From Deltaproteobacteria bacterium YD0425bin51 (lineage in GTDB: Bacteria > Desulfobacterota > Desulfobacteria > Desulfobacterales > YD0425bin51): 64,000 nucleotides of DNA. The position numbers and the translations under genes are program-made. The stretch lies in contig PDZS01000006.1 in the NCBI GenBank assembly GCA_002753225.1, positions 85,864 to 149,863 on the forward strand, in the 5' to 3' direction. Numbering within the stretch: position 1 is the first letter of the stretch; the number at the start of each line of letters is the position of its first letter. The notes below the pieces were generated by a model. It was given only the letters and a program-made list of their open reading frames with translations. It ran no database searches and had not been told where the DNA came from. Positions 19,087 through 27,241 of the stretch are shown here, piece after piece.

Positions 19087-19855
19087 TTCTATATAGCTTA
19101 CATGTATTTTCCCAAATCACATGAGAAAGATTTTCTGCATCCTCTTTTTTTATATTTGCTAGTTCCAATAAAACAGATCTAACAAAAGCAGGTTCATTCC
19201 TTTTGGAATATTTTTTTTGTGGAAATGGAGTAAGATAGGGAGAATCTGTTTCTATTACAATCCGTTCTTTTGGAATAAGCTTTGCTATTGCCCGTAAAAA
19301 CTCACCTCTGCTTTTTATTGTCAAAATTCCTGTAATTCCAATACATAGGCCAAGATCAAGACATGAAAAAAGCTCTTCTTTATTTCCATTAAAACAATGT
19401 ACTACGCCACTTTTTTCTTTTGTATTGTGCTTTAATATTTCTAAAAAACGACCATTTGTATCTCTTTCATGAAATATAACAGGTAGGTTTAATTTGCAGG
19501 CAATTTCAAGCTGCCTCTCAAACCATTTTTCTTGCTCTTGCTTAGGTGAATACATTCGGTTAAAATCAAGACCAATTTCTCCCCATGCACAAACTTTAGG
19601 ATTTTTAGAGAGATTGCAGAGGAAAGATATTGTTTCTTCATTACAATCTGATGCGTCATGTGGGTGAATGCCAACAGAAGCATAGATGCAGGAATATTTT
19701 TCAGCCATAAGAACAGCTTTATTAGAGCTTTCTTTAGTTATGCCAACTACCATCATGGCATGAACATCTGCTTCTTTGGCTCTGGTTAACATTAAATCAA
19801 AATCTTTTTCATAGGATTCGTCATCTATATGACAATGGCTATCAAATATTTTCAT
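19076..19855 (-). CDS. tatD: TatD-family metal-dependent hydrolase/DNase
   Basis: 259 aa, the usual TatD length. Metal-binding and catalytic signatures are all present: DSHCHID at the N-terminus, GIHPHDA, GEIGLDF, LPVIFHERD, GVVHCFNG and ETDSPYL. TatD proteins form a TIM barrel with two divalent metals and act as 3'-5' exonucleases or related hydrolases. The start codon is only 20 bases from that of the divergent rfaE2 gene. Only the last eleven bases overlap the convergent hendecad-repeat gene. Confident family call; the in vivo substrate is not evident. Confidence 0.93.
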   Translation of the reverse strand: MKIFDSHCHIDDESYEKDFDLMLTRAKEADVHAMMVVGITKESSNKAVLMAEKYSCIYASVGIHPHDASDCNEETISFLCNLSKNPKVCAWGEIGLDFNRMYSPKQEQEKWFERQLEIACKLNLPVIFHERDTNGRFLEILKHNTKEKSGVVHCFNGNKEELFSCLDLGLCIGITGILTIKSRGEFLRAIAKLIPKERIVIETDSPYLTPFPQKKYSKRNEPAFVRSVLLELANIKKEDAENLSHVIWENTCKLYRIKL

Positions 19856-19875
19856 AATTTTTAACTTTCAAACAA

Positions 19876-20364
19876 ATGGATATTGGTATAATGATATTAG
19901 ACATAGAAAAAATAGAGGAAAGATTAACATTTCTAAAAAAAGAAGGCAAACGCATTGTTTTTACTAATGGATGTTTTGACATTATGCATGTTGGTCATGT
20001 CCGTTATTTAGAATCTGCAAAAAAAGAAGGAGACATTCTTATTGTCGGCCTTAATTCAGATATTTCAGTAAGAACAATTAAAGGGATAAAACGGCCAATA
20101 ATTAACCAGCAGCAAAGAGCTGAAGTTTTATCAGCGCTCTCCTGTGTTGATTATGTTGTTTTCTTTGACGAACCAGATCCATTTAATATTATAGATAGAC
20201 TTCAACCAGATGTTTTAGTAAAGGGAGCAGATTGGACAGAAGATAAAATTATTGGTGCTGACATTGTTAAAAAAAGAGGTGGAAAAGTAGCAAGAATTAA
20301 AATAGTTCCAGATATTTCTACATCTGAAATTATAAAAAGAATTATAAAAAGGTATTCAAATTGA
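19876..20364 (+). CDS. rfaE2: D-glycero-beta-D-manno-heptose 1-phosphate adenylyltransferase
   Basis: 162 aa, equal to the C-terminal nucleotidyltransferase half of E. coli HldE. It has FTNGCFDIMHVGHVRYL (the HxGH cytidylyltransferase motif), VGLNSDISVRTIKG, QRAEVLSAL, the DVLVKGADW segment and a closing ISTSEIIKRI. It would convert heptose-1-phosphate and ATP to ADP-heptose for LPS core, supporting a Gram-negative cell. The kinase half (RfaE1) is not in the window, so this is the split form. The internal ATG at 19891 is an alternative start; neither start has a strong Shine-Dalgarno. Confidence 0.92.
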   Translation: MDIGIMILDIEKIEERLTFLKKEGKRIVFTNGCFDIMHVGHVRYLESAKKEGDILIVGLNSDISVRTIKGIKRPIINQQQRAEVLSALSCVDYVVFFDEPDPFNIIDRLQPDVLVKGADWTEDKIIGADIVKKRGGKVARIKIVPDISTSEIIKRIIKRYSN

Positions 20365-20382
20365 AAGGATTTATATTTTTTT

Positions 20383-20991
20383 ATGGATTTAGAAGAAATT
20401 AAAAAAAAGTTTAGGAATAAATCTAGAGCTGATGTAACTGAACTGGATATGGTTTTAAAAGCACTTCCATTTCTTGTACGGGAAATTGAAAGATTGGAAT
20501 CAGAATTAAAAAATAGAGATGATCAACTGGCTCACTTGTCTTTACAGGTTAAACAAAGACCACCTTTAAATATTAAAGGTAAAAAAGGTGAAGCTAAGTG
20601 GGAATCATGGATTGATGAAGAAAAAAATAGGCTCTACATAAAGTTTTCAGGTAAATTTGATTATAATAGTGCAAAATCAGCTTCAAACAACATACTTTTT
20701 ATTATTTCTAATATAAGAGGAGATTTTGATCTTGTTGTTGATCTTTCTAAAATGTCTAGTGAATATAGTAAAAAGGTTCTGTTTCACATAAATAAAGTTA
20801 TGTATACCCTTAATAAAATTGGGATAAAAAGAATAATAAGGGTACTCTCTTCAGAATCAGTACAGATGCCTGGATTTTTTGATGATAAGTCAAAAATAGG
20901 TGAATTCAAACTTTTTACAGCTTCTTCAATTCAAGAAGCAGATTCTACAATAGATAACCTAAGCAGTAAATTCCTTAAAGTTAAAGCTTAA
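20383..20991 (+). CDS. Coiled-coil protein with STAS/SpoIIAA-like C-terminal domain
   Basis: 202 aa, cytoplasmic. Residues 1-60 form a helical segment with a short coiled coil (VREIERLESELKNRDDQLAHLSLQV). After a proline-rich linker, residues about 75-200 alternate strands and helices like STAS proteins: NRLYIKFSGKFDYNSAKSA, DLVVDLSKMSSE, KIGIKRIIRVL. The canonical phospho-serine of anti-sigma antagonists cannot be placed with confidence. It lies 18 bases after rfaE2, so probably shares its transcript, and its stop overlaps the convergent cheX gene by four bases. Partner and role are unknown. Confidence 0.5.
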   Translation: MDLEEIKKKFRNKSRADVTELDMVLKALPFLVREIERLESELKNRDDQLAHLSLQVKQRPPLNIKGKKGEAKWESWIDEEKNRLYIKFSGKFDYNSAKSASNNILFIISNIRGDFDLVVDLSKMSSEYSKKVLFHINKVMYTLNKIGIKRIIRVLSSESVQMPGFFDDKSKIGEFKLFTASSIQEADSTIDNLSSKFLKVKA

Positions 20992-21449
20992 TTTTCCATA
21001 CATACTTCAAATGTGAATTTACTATTATCAACTGTAAAAGGAATAGCAATTTTGGGTCCATCTGTTATGTGTGTTATTTCATGATTGCTTCCAATAAAAA
21101 CTGTTGGAATTGCCCCATGCAGTAGAAATCCCATTCCCTCAAGGTCTCTTCTAGCTTGTCCAGATATCATATTTGCAATTTCGCCTACTGCATCACTTAC
21201 TGATGCATCAAGCTCTTTCATATCCTCGCCAAACATATTAGAAACAACTTTCAAAATACAGGCTTTTTCAAAGCTTATGGATATTGCACCATTTTTTATG
21301 CCTGTTAAGCCTACAACACTGCTTACGTCTCCAGTTATTTTTGTATCTTTTTTTAGATATGGCTTGCCTGGTACAGGATTTACAAATGCCATTGTTTTAA
21401 GAACCTCAATTATAGCCTTTATAAAAGGATTTATAAATTTTGCTTCCAA
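20988..21449 (-). CDS. cheX: CheX-like chemotaxis phosphatase
   Basis: 153 aa; the TTG start at 21449 is preceded by GGAGG at close spacing. The central helix carries the ExxN active motif of the CheC/CheX/FliY family (VGEIANMISGQARRDLE), in which glutamate and asparagine position water for dephosphorylation of CheY-P. The N-terminal MEAKFINPFIKAIIEVLKTM and the GAISISFEKACILKVVSNMFGE segment are typical of CheX. It could strip phosphate from the receivers attached to CheA or the hybrid kinase of the nearby chemosensory operon; this is inference. A 57-aa cysteine protein lies 32 bases upstream on the same strand. Confidence 0.85.
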   Translation of the reverse strand: MEAKFINPFIKAIIEVLKTMAFVNPVPGKPYLKKDTKITGDVSSVVGLTGIKNGAISISFEKACILKVVSNMFGEDMKELDASVSDAVGEIANMISGQARRDLEGMGFLLHGAIPTVFIGSNHEITHITDGPKIAIPFTVDNSKFTFEVCMEN

Positions 21450-21481
21450 AGTTCCTCCATTTAATTTATTATATATAAAAA

Positions 21482-21655
21482 TTACTTTTTTTTGTTTTTG
21501 GGTTCAAACAATAAACAAGAATTACCAGAATTTTTTTTTACTTCAATAGAAGGGATAACTCTGGATTTAAAGTTCATGGCTCTGCACCCATGGGGAAAAT
21601 TTCTATCCCATGTAACAAAGTAAAATTTACAGTTAGAACAGTTTATACTATTCAT
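21482..21655 (-). CDS. 57-aa four-cysteine small protein (putative zinc-binding)
   Basis: The minus-strand frame from ATG at 21655 to TAA at 21482 gives 57 residues opening MNSINCSNCKFYFVTWDRNF. It has Cys6-x2-Cys9, Cys24 and Cys47 and the pattern C-x2-C-[KR]-[FH]-[FY]-x-V-T-W-D...P-x-G-C...F-K-[ST]-R...P-S-[IV]. I recall this as a short conserved protein of deltaproteobacteria, sometimes mislabelled uracil-DNA glycosylase. Four cysteines suggest a zinc or iron-sulfur site. It lies 32 bases upstream of cheX and is probably co-transcribed. Function unknown. Confidence 0.65.
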   Translation of the reverse strand: MNSINCSNCKFYFVTWDRNFPHGCRAMNFKSRVIPSIEVKKNSGNSCLLFEPKNKKK

Positions 21656-21706
21656 AATTGTATTTAATAATAGATTGCGTTTCAGATATTTTCAAGAGTA
21701 AATACC

Positions 21707-23692
21707 GTGAGAAATAATATAATTGGAATAATTTTAGAAAAAAATAAAAAGACTTATCTTTCATATAATAAATTCAGAAAAAAAATATTTTCTGAGCTAG
21801 CTCCTAAAGAAAGTGAGGTTATTTTATATCTTCTTCCATGGCTCCTATCCATAAATTATATTGGAGTACCTGGCTATGTAGATGAACTTCTTTCCCCTTT
21901 TAGAGTTTTTAATGTTGATAATGAAGATGTTAGAAAGAGAGAAAGAATTTTTAGAAAAATGTTTGATATTAACATAAAAGAAACTCTTTTAAAACCTCCT
22001 CCTAAATATTATCCAATTCATGGTATATATACAATTGGAAGTGTTGGGTCAATTGCCCAAACTTCAAACTCTGACTGTGATATATGGATTTGTTATGACA
22101 GAAATGAAATATCTGGTAAAGCTTTAGTTTATTTAGAAAAAAAACTTAATCTCATTAAAAGCTGGCTTGATAACAATATTAAAATGCCAATATACTTTTT
22201 TCTTTCTGATGTTAATGATATAAAAAACGGAGTTTTTGGAAGTGTTGATTCTGAAAGCTCAGGGAGTGCCCAGCGAAATATTTTAAAAGAAGAGTTCTAC
22301 AGAACAACTATTTTAATATGCGGTAAAATACCAATATGGTGGGTTTGTTATGATGAAAGTTATCCTATAAATTATGAACAAGCTGTTCGCGCAACTCAGG
22401 ATGAAATATATGATGGTTATGATTTAATCGATTTTGGTAATATAGAGAGAATTGAGCAGACTGAATATTTTGGCGCAGCTCTTTGGCAGTTTCATAAATC
22501 TCTGTCAAATCCTTTAAAATCAATAATTAAAATGGTTTTACTAAAAATGCTCTTGGACGCTCATGAAGACAAAATTATGTGCAGCAGACTGAGAAGAGAA
22601 GTCTTAAACAAGGGGGCAACACCTTCATTATTTCCTGATCCTACAGCGTTTACCTTGCTTTTTATATTTAAATATTATGAAGGGAGAAAAAAAGGGGAGC
22701 TGAAATTTTTAAAAGACTGTTTTTATATTAGATGTGATGTAAAACCTTATGATGAAAATCAATCCATTAAAAATAAACTTATTAATGATTTATTTAAGGA
22801 TTATCCAATAGAACTTACATCAAGAAGACATCTTAATAATTTTACTTCATGGGATTTTAATAAACAGATTGAATGGGGAAAAGAACTGGTTAAATTTTTA
22901 CTTCAGACTTATAAGGAAATTTTTAACCTTTATACCGGTACAGTTAGTGAAATAGATAAAAAAGATTTAACTATTTTAGGGAGAATTATTGCTGCGGCTT
23001 ATCATCAAAAGGACTTGAAAATTCCAGTAATTTATAAACCTACTGATTCTTTAAATCTTTCTCATTTAACCTTCGCTTTTGAAGATAACATGTGGTATGT
23101 TTTTCCTGGTCATTCTGCTCCAGTTGATAGTAATACAAAATCTTTAATGAAGGGTAGGGCGCTTATATCAAACTCTGATATTGTATATCTTACAGCATAT
23201 ATTGTATGGAATAATCTTTTTTTAGAAAATTGGATGCATATGGCACCTAATTCTTCAGGTGTTACAATTCAAGAGGTTATAAACCTTGGAAATAAGATAA
23301 AGAGTATGATGCTAACATATAATACATCAGTTGTTGAGCGGAATAATTATTTGAAAAAAGAGCGAATATCAAAAATGATAGTGGTTGTTAGCTTTGAAAA
23401 TTTATCAGAAGAAAAAGATATCAATAATTTTTGTGTTATTTATAAAAATAATTGGGGTGAAGTATTTGTATTGAGGCTTAATTCAAAACATAAGCTTGCT
23501 GCTTTTTTGAAAAAAAATATAAATCAAAAATCGAAAGTTGAAACTTATTGTTATTTACAGAAAAGTGCTAAATATTATGATAAAATAATTGAAAGAACAA
23601 AAAAAATTATCTCATCATCTTTAGGTAATGGGCATGGTAGCAGCACTAATTTATTTATACTTGGAGAACATCCAATAGTTTATATAGATTAG
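21707..23692 (+). CDS. cyaA: Class I adenylate cyclase
   Basis: 661 aa from a GTG start. The N-terminal catalytic half has the class I nucleotidyltransferase signature GSVGSIAQTSNSDCDIWIC (about residues 111-129), in which the G-S and D-x-D residues bind ATP and metals, then EEFYRTTILICGK and the GATPSLFPDPTAF segment. The product is shorter than the E. coli enzyme (848 aa), mostly in the C-terminal regulatory half, and lacks the phosphorylatable histidine region I would look for. It would make cAMP in the cytoplasm. The cyclic-nucleotide-binding protein at the left edge is a possible responder. The gene starts the rightward block. Confidence 0.88.
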   Translation: MRNNIIGIILEKNKKTYLSYNKFRKKIFSELAPKESEVILYLLPWLLSINYIGVPGYVDELLSPFRVFNVDNEDVRKRERIFRKMFDINIKETLLKPPPKYYPIHGIYTIGSVGSIAQTSNSDCDIWICYDRNEISGKALVYLEKKLNLIKSWLDNNIKMPIYFFLSDVNDIKNGVFGSVDSESSGSAQRNILKEEFYRTTILICGKIPIWWVCYDESYPINYEQAVRATQDEIYDGYDLIDFGNIERIEQTEYFGAALWQFHKSLSNPLKSIIKMVLLKMLLDAHEDKIMCSRLRREVLNKGATPSLFPDPTAFTLLFIFKYYEGRKKGELKFLKDCFYIRCDVKPYDENQSIKNKLINDLFKDYPIELTSRRHLNNFTSWDFNKQIEWGKELVKFLLQTYKEIFNLYTGTVSEIDKKDLTILGRIIAAAYHQKDLKIPVIYKPTDSLNLSHLTFAFEDNMWYVFPGHSAPVDSNTKSLMKGRALISNSDIVYLTAYIVWNNLFLENWMHMAPNSSGVTIQEVINLGNKIKSMMLTYNTSVVERNNYLKKERISKMIVVVSFENLSEEKDINNFCVIYKNNWGEVFVLRLNSKHKLAAFLKKNINQKSKVETYCYLQKSAKYYDKIIERTKKIISSSLGNGHGSSTNLFILGEHPIVYID

Positions 23693-23721
23693 ATTAATAA
23701 AACAATTAAAGGAGGATACTT

Positions 23722-24579
23722 ATGAAGAGATGTAAAATATTATTTTTTATTTTTTCTATTGTTTTAGTTAGCTTTAGTATATCAGAATCTGCAGAGGACC
23801 TAGTTGAACAAGTAGGGAGTGGCAGTATTAATTGGACAGACGGAATTATTGTAGCAACCGGAATTGGCGCTCCTCCAGAGCAGTATTATGGTAAACCCAA
23901 TGCAAGGCCTATGGCATTGCAGGCTGCAAAAATAGATGCTTTGCGTAAAATGCTTGAAGTAGTAAACGGTGTTAGAATTAATTCAACTACAGTTGTTAAA
24001 AATTTTGCTGTTGATAATGATACAGTAGTTTCAGAGGTACAGGGTCTCATTAAAGGTGCAAAGGTTGTAAATCAGCAATATATGTCTGATGGTACGGTAG
24101 AAGTAAAAGTAGAGCTTAATATGAGAGATCAGTTTGCTCAAATAATGCTCCCAGATGATATTAAAGATATACCTAGTGTTACTCCAACAGAACCTGCTTC
24201 TAATAATGTAAGTACAACGCCCAATGTCCTTACTTCTGGAAAATATACAGGATTAGTAGTTGATGCAAGAGGACTTAAAGCAAAACCTGCTATGTCTCCT
24301 AAAATATTAGATGAAAATAAGCAAGAAGTTTATGGCTCAAGCTCTGTAGACCGTGAATATGCTGTTAAACAGGGGTTATGCGGTTATGCTAAAGACATAG
24401 TTTCTGCAAAAAAAAATGAGCGAGTTGCTGGTTCACCTCTTGTTGTTAAAGGAATAAAAGTAGATGGAGCAGGCAAATCTGATATCATTATAAGTAATGC
24501 TGATGCAAATATCTTAAAGAATTCTTCTGATAACGCATCTATTATGCAGCAATGCAGAGTAATGATCGTTGTCGACTAA
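23722..24579 (+). CDS. Secreted LPP20-like protein
   Basis: 285 aa with a Sec signal peptide (KILFFIFSIVLVSFSISESA, cleaved near ESA-ED) and no lipobox cysteine. Residues 45-145 match the LPP20/DUF400-type domain: GIIVATGIGAPPEQ, ARPMALQAAKIDALRKMLEVVNG, VSEVQGLIKGAKVV, and a strand (TVEVKVELNM). A linker rich in Ser, Thr and Pro is followed by a C-terminal domain opening YTGLVVDARGLKAKPAMSPKI. Proteins of this kind are outer-membrane-associated and often sit near flagellar or secretion genes. A GGAGG ribosome-binding site precedes the ATG. First of six co-directional envelope genes. Confidence 0.7.
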   Translation: MKRCKILFFIFSIVLVSFSISESAEDLVEQVGSGSINWTDGIIVATGIGAPPEQYYGKPNARPMALQAAKIDALRKMLEVVNGVRINSTTVVKNFAVDNDTVVSEVQGLIKGAKVVNQQYMSDGTVEVKVELNMRDQFAQIMLPDDIKDIPSVTPTEPASNNVSTTPNVLTSGKYTGLVVDARGLKAKPAMSPKILDENKQEVYGSSSVDREYAVKQGLCGYAKDIVSAKKNERVAGSPLVVKGIKVDGAGKSDIIISNADANILKNSSDNASIMQQCRVMIVVD

Positions 24580-24603
24580 TATATTTAATTTTATGGAGGA
24601 ATT

Positions 24604-25755
24604 ATGTCAAAAATATTATCAGTTGTTGTAGCAATTAGTCTATTATTTTTTCTATCATGCGTTCCAAAACCAAAACCTCCAGAGGCAGAATTAGATACCC
24701 CTGAACATCATGTTTCAAATGGAAATAAATTATTTGATAATGGAAAAATTGATGATGCTTTTTATGAATTTAATAGAGCAAAAGAATTATCTCCCAAATA
24801 TTGTTTAGCTTATGTTGGACTAGGACTTGTTTACGGGGCTAGAGGAGAATATAAAAAGAGTTTATCATCCCTTGAAGATGCAGATGACTACGCTAAAGGA
24901 AATGAGGAAATTGTAGCAGTAAATATTGCTTATATGCGTGTTTATATCATGGGAGAACAAAAGATTCATAAAAACTGGCTTAAAGAGGTTGAGAGCAAAT
25001 TTAAAAAAGCAGCAAAGCTTTCTCCTGATAATTCTGCTCCTTATTTTTATATGGGTGAAGCCTATAAAAATTCTTTTGAATTTTCACAGGCTACTGCTCA
25101 ATTTAAAAAAGTTCTTGATTTAAACAAAGATTTTGTGAAAGAAGCAGATAAAGAGTATGCTGCTATTCAAAAAATTGAAAGAGCAATGCCAGGTTCAAAA
25201 GTAGCACAAAAAATAGCTTTGCTTACCAGCATAACAAGGGCTGATGTGGCTGCTCTTTTTATTGAAGAATTAAAAGTTGATGAGTTATTTACAAAAAGAA
25301 CACCTAAGAATTTTGATACTTCATTTAAAAGCCCTGATCGATTAAATGATTCTACTAATGAAACAAACAAACTAAAAGCCAATGATATTGAAAATCATGT
25401 ACTTAAAGTTGATATTGAGGCAGTCATAGCATTAGGTATTAAAGGACTTGAGCCTTTTTCAGATGGTACTTTTCAGCCTGATAAAATGATAAATAGAGCA
25501 GAATTTGCAATGATGATTGAAGATATAATAATGAAAATTAAAGGTGATGACAGTTTGTCAACTAAATTCATTGGAGAATCCTCCCCTTTTCCTGATCTGA
25601 GAAGTGATTTGCCATATTTTAATGCTGTGATGGTTTGTACAACAAGAAATATTATGGAAACAGTAAACAAAAGCACAGGTGAATTTGATCCACAGGCTCT
25701 TGTTTCAGGCGCAGACGCCATGTTAAGTATTAGAACACTTAAATCGCAACTTTAA
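24604..25755 (+). CDS. Lipoprotein with TPR repeats and SLH-like domain
   Basis: 383 aa. Lipoprotein signal with lipobox FLSC, placing the acylated cysteine at residue 19. Residues 35-170 contain TPR-like units (HHVSNGNKLFDNGKIDDAFYEF, YVGLGLVYGARGEYKKSL, YFYMGEAYKNSFEFSQAT). The C-terminal third has an S-layer-homology pattern (EAVIALGIKGLEPFSDGTF, INRAEFAMMIEDII, FPDLRSDLPYFNAVMVC). SLH modules bind cell-wall polymers; in Gram-negatives they can tether outer membrane to peptidoglycan. It is likely an outer-membrane scaffold for the neighbouring FecR and LPP20 proteins, though this is inference. Confidence 0.75.
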   Translation: MSKILSVVVAISLLFFLSCVPKPKPPEAELDTPEHHVSNGNKLFDNGKIDDAFYEFNRAKELSPKYCLAYVGLGLVYGARGEYKKSLSSLEDADDYAKGNEEIVAVNIAYMRVYIMGEQKIHKNWLKEVESKFKKAAKLSPDNSAPYFYMGEAYKNSFEFSQATAQFKKVLDLNKDFVKEADKEYAAIQKIERAMPGSKVAQKIALLTSITRADVAALFIEELKVDELFTKRTPKNFDTSFKSPDRLNDSTNETNKLKANDIENHVLKVDIEAVIALGIKGLEPFSDGTFQPDKMINRAEFAMMIEDIIMKIKGDDSLSTKFIGESSPFPDLRSDLPYFNAVMVCTTRNIMETVNKSTGEFDPQALVSGADAMLSIRTLKSQL

Positions 25756-25766
25756 GAGGTTTTTTT

Positions 25767-26513
25767 ATGAATATTTTAATTTTATTTTTAATATTATTAT
25801 TTTCCTGCCATGTAGATGCAGCTAACCCTTTATCTGTTGAAATGGGTGGAGAAAAAGCTCAAGTTATTGTTTTAGAAGGGAAAGCTTCTGCAGTAAAAAA
25901 AGGAACAAATGATACTAGAAAATTATCAAGGGGCGAGTTTGTTTTTGCAGGAGACAGAATTACAACTGACAAGAATTCAAGAATAGCTTTAAAGCTTCCA
26001 GATGGAAGTTTTATGCGCTTTGATGAACAGACTACATTTGAGCTTAACTCTGCTTCTTTTGATAATGATGAAAGAAATGTTAATGTGAAAATGATTTTTG
26101 GTAAAACATGGGCAAAAGTTGCTAAATTTTTTGGAAAGAAAAATCGTTTTGCTGTATCAACTCCAACTGCAACAGCAGGGGTAAGAGGTACTGTATATAG
26201 AGTTAATGTGCAAAAAAATAAGATGGTGACAGTTAAGGTTTATACTGGTGAAGTAGCTGTAGAAGGCAAAAAAGGAGAAGGGGGCGGATCTGATGACAGT
26301 GCAAAATCTCCTTATTATACATCAGCTCCTAAACCAATTGCTGGGCCTCACCCTGTTTCTATGGAAGAGTGGACTTATATTGTAAAATCAATGCAGCAAA
26401 TTGATGTTAACCCTGACGGATCAGTAAGAAAGCCTTTTTCTTTTTCACCTAAAGACGATTTAGATGACTGGGTTCGTTGGAACAAAAAATTAGATGAACA
26501 ACAAAATTTATAA
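25767..26513 (+). CDS. Secreted FecR-domain protein
   Basis: 248 aa with an N-terminal signal peptide (LILFLILLFSCHVDA). The FecR domain covers about 35-165: AQVIVLEGKASAVKKGT, LSRGEFVFAGDRITTDKNSRIALKLPDG, then FAVSTPTATAGVRGTVYRV and YTGEVAVEG, the usual closing motif. Unlike Fe-uptake FecR, there is no cytoplasmic anti-sigma segment or ECF sigma partner, so it is an exported adhesion-like or assembly version. It sits between the SLH lipoprotein and the PspA gene with gaps of 11 and 24 bases, consistent with one operon. Confidence 0.8.
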   Translation: MNILILFLILLFSCHVDAANPLSVEMGGEKAQVIVLEGKASAVKKGTNDTRKLSRGEFVFAGDRITTDKNSRIALKLPDGSFMRFDEQTTFELNSASFDNDERNVNVKMIFGKTWAKVAKFFGKKNRFAVSTPTATAGVRGTVYRVNVQKNKMVTVKVYTGEVAVEGKKGEGGGSDDSAKSPYYTSAPKPIAGPHPVSMEEWTYIVKSMQQIDVNPDGSVRKPFSFSPKDDLDDWVRWNKKLDEQQNL

Positions 26514-26537
26514 TTAGAATCTAAGGAGAGGTTTTGT

Positions 26538-27230
26538 ATGATTGCTGGAAAATTTTGGAGCGCAATTCGAGCTCAATTAAATAAACTTGCTAATTTTTTT
26601 TGGAAACAGGATCCCATTGCCCAGATGCAATATGAATATGATAGGTCTGTTGCCCAATTAAAAGAAGGACGGGAAGGTTTAGAACAGTACAGAGGTTTGG
26701 TTGAACGTGTAGCAAGACAGGTTAATGAAACAGAAAAACGAGTGCAAATGATGACCTCTAAAATTAAAAATTATTTGCAGATGGGAGATAGAAAAACAGC
26801 AGGTGAGCTTGCAATTCAGTTGGAGGATAGCAAAAGAGATTTAGAAGAAAATAGACAACAGCTTGAAATGCATGAAAAAGCATATCAAAACAATGTGGAA
26901 AAAATTAAATTCTCAACAAAGAATCTTGTTGCCATTCGTGAAAAAATAAAAAAATATGAAGCTGAGCTAAAAATGTCCCATTCTGAAGCAGAAATCGCTA
27001 AATTAACGCAAACTTTTAATTTTAATTTGACAACTGATTTTGGTGAACTTGAACAGGTTGTTCAGGATAAAATAGATGTAAATAGAGGAAAAGTGAGAGT
27101 TGCAGCAGATTTATCAGAAGAAGGACTAGAACAAATCAGGGCTGAAAAGGCATTGCAAGAATCTATGGCTGAGGATTTACTTATCAAATTTGAAAAAGAA
27201 AATGTTATGTTAATTGAACAACAAAAATAG
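26538..27230 (+). CDS. pspA: PspA/IM30 (ESCRT-III-like) family protein
   Basis: 230 aa, almost entirely helical, no signal peptide. The N-terminus is an amphipathic helix (FWSAIRAQLNKLANFFWKQDP) followed by long coiled coils (QMQYEYDRSVAQLKEGREGLEQ, VNETEKRVQMMTSKI, AGELAIQLEDSKRDLEENRQQ), the arrangement of PspA/IM30/Vipp1 proteins that polymerise on membranes and buffer damage. Detailed similarity to PspA is moderate. It lies directly upstream of a solute-binding-VWA protein, an association known for stress-related PspA paralogues rather than the phage-shock operon itself; no pspF or pspBC is seen. An AAGGAGAGG ribosome-binding site precedes the ATG. Confidence 0.75.
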   Translation: MIAGKFWSAIRAQLNKLANFFWKQDPIAQMQYEYDRSVAQLKEGREGLEQYRGLVERVARQVNETEKRVQMMTSKIKNYLQMGDRKTAGELAIQLEDSKRDLEENRQQLEMHEKAYQNNVEKIKFSTKNLVAIREKIKKYEAELKMSHSEAEIAKLTQTFNFNLTTDFGELEQVVQDKIDVNRGKVRVAADLSEEGLEQIRAEKALQESMAEDLLIKFEKENVMLIEQQK

Positions 27231-27241
27231 AGGGCAAAAAA

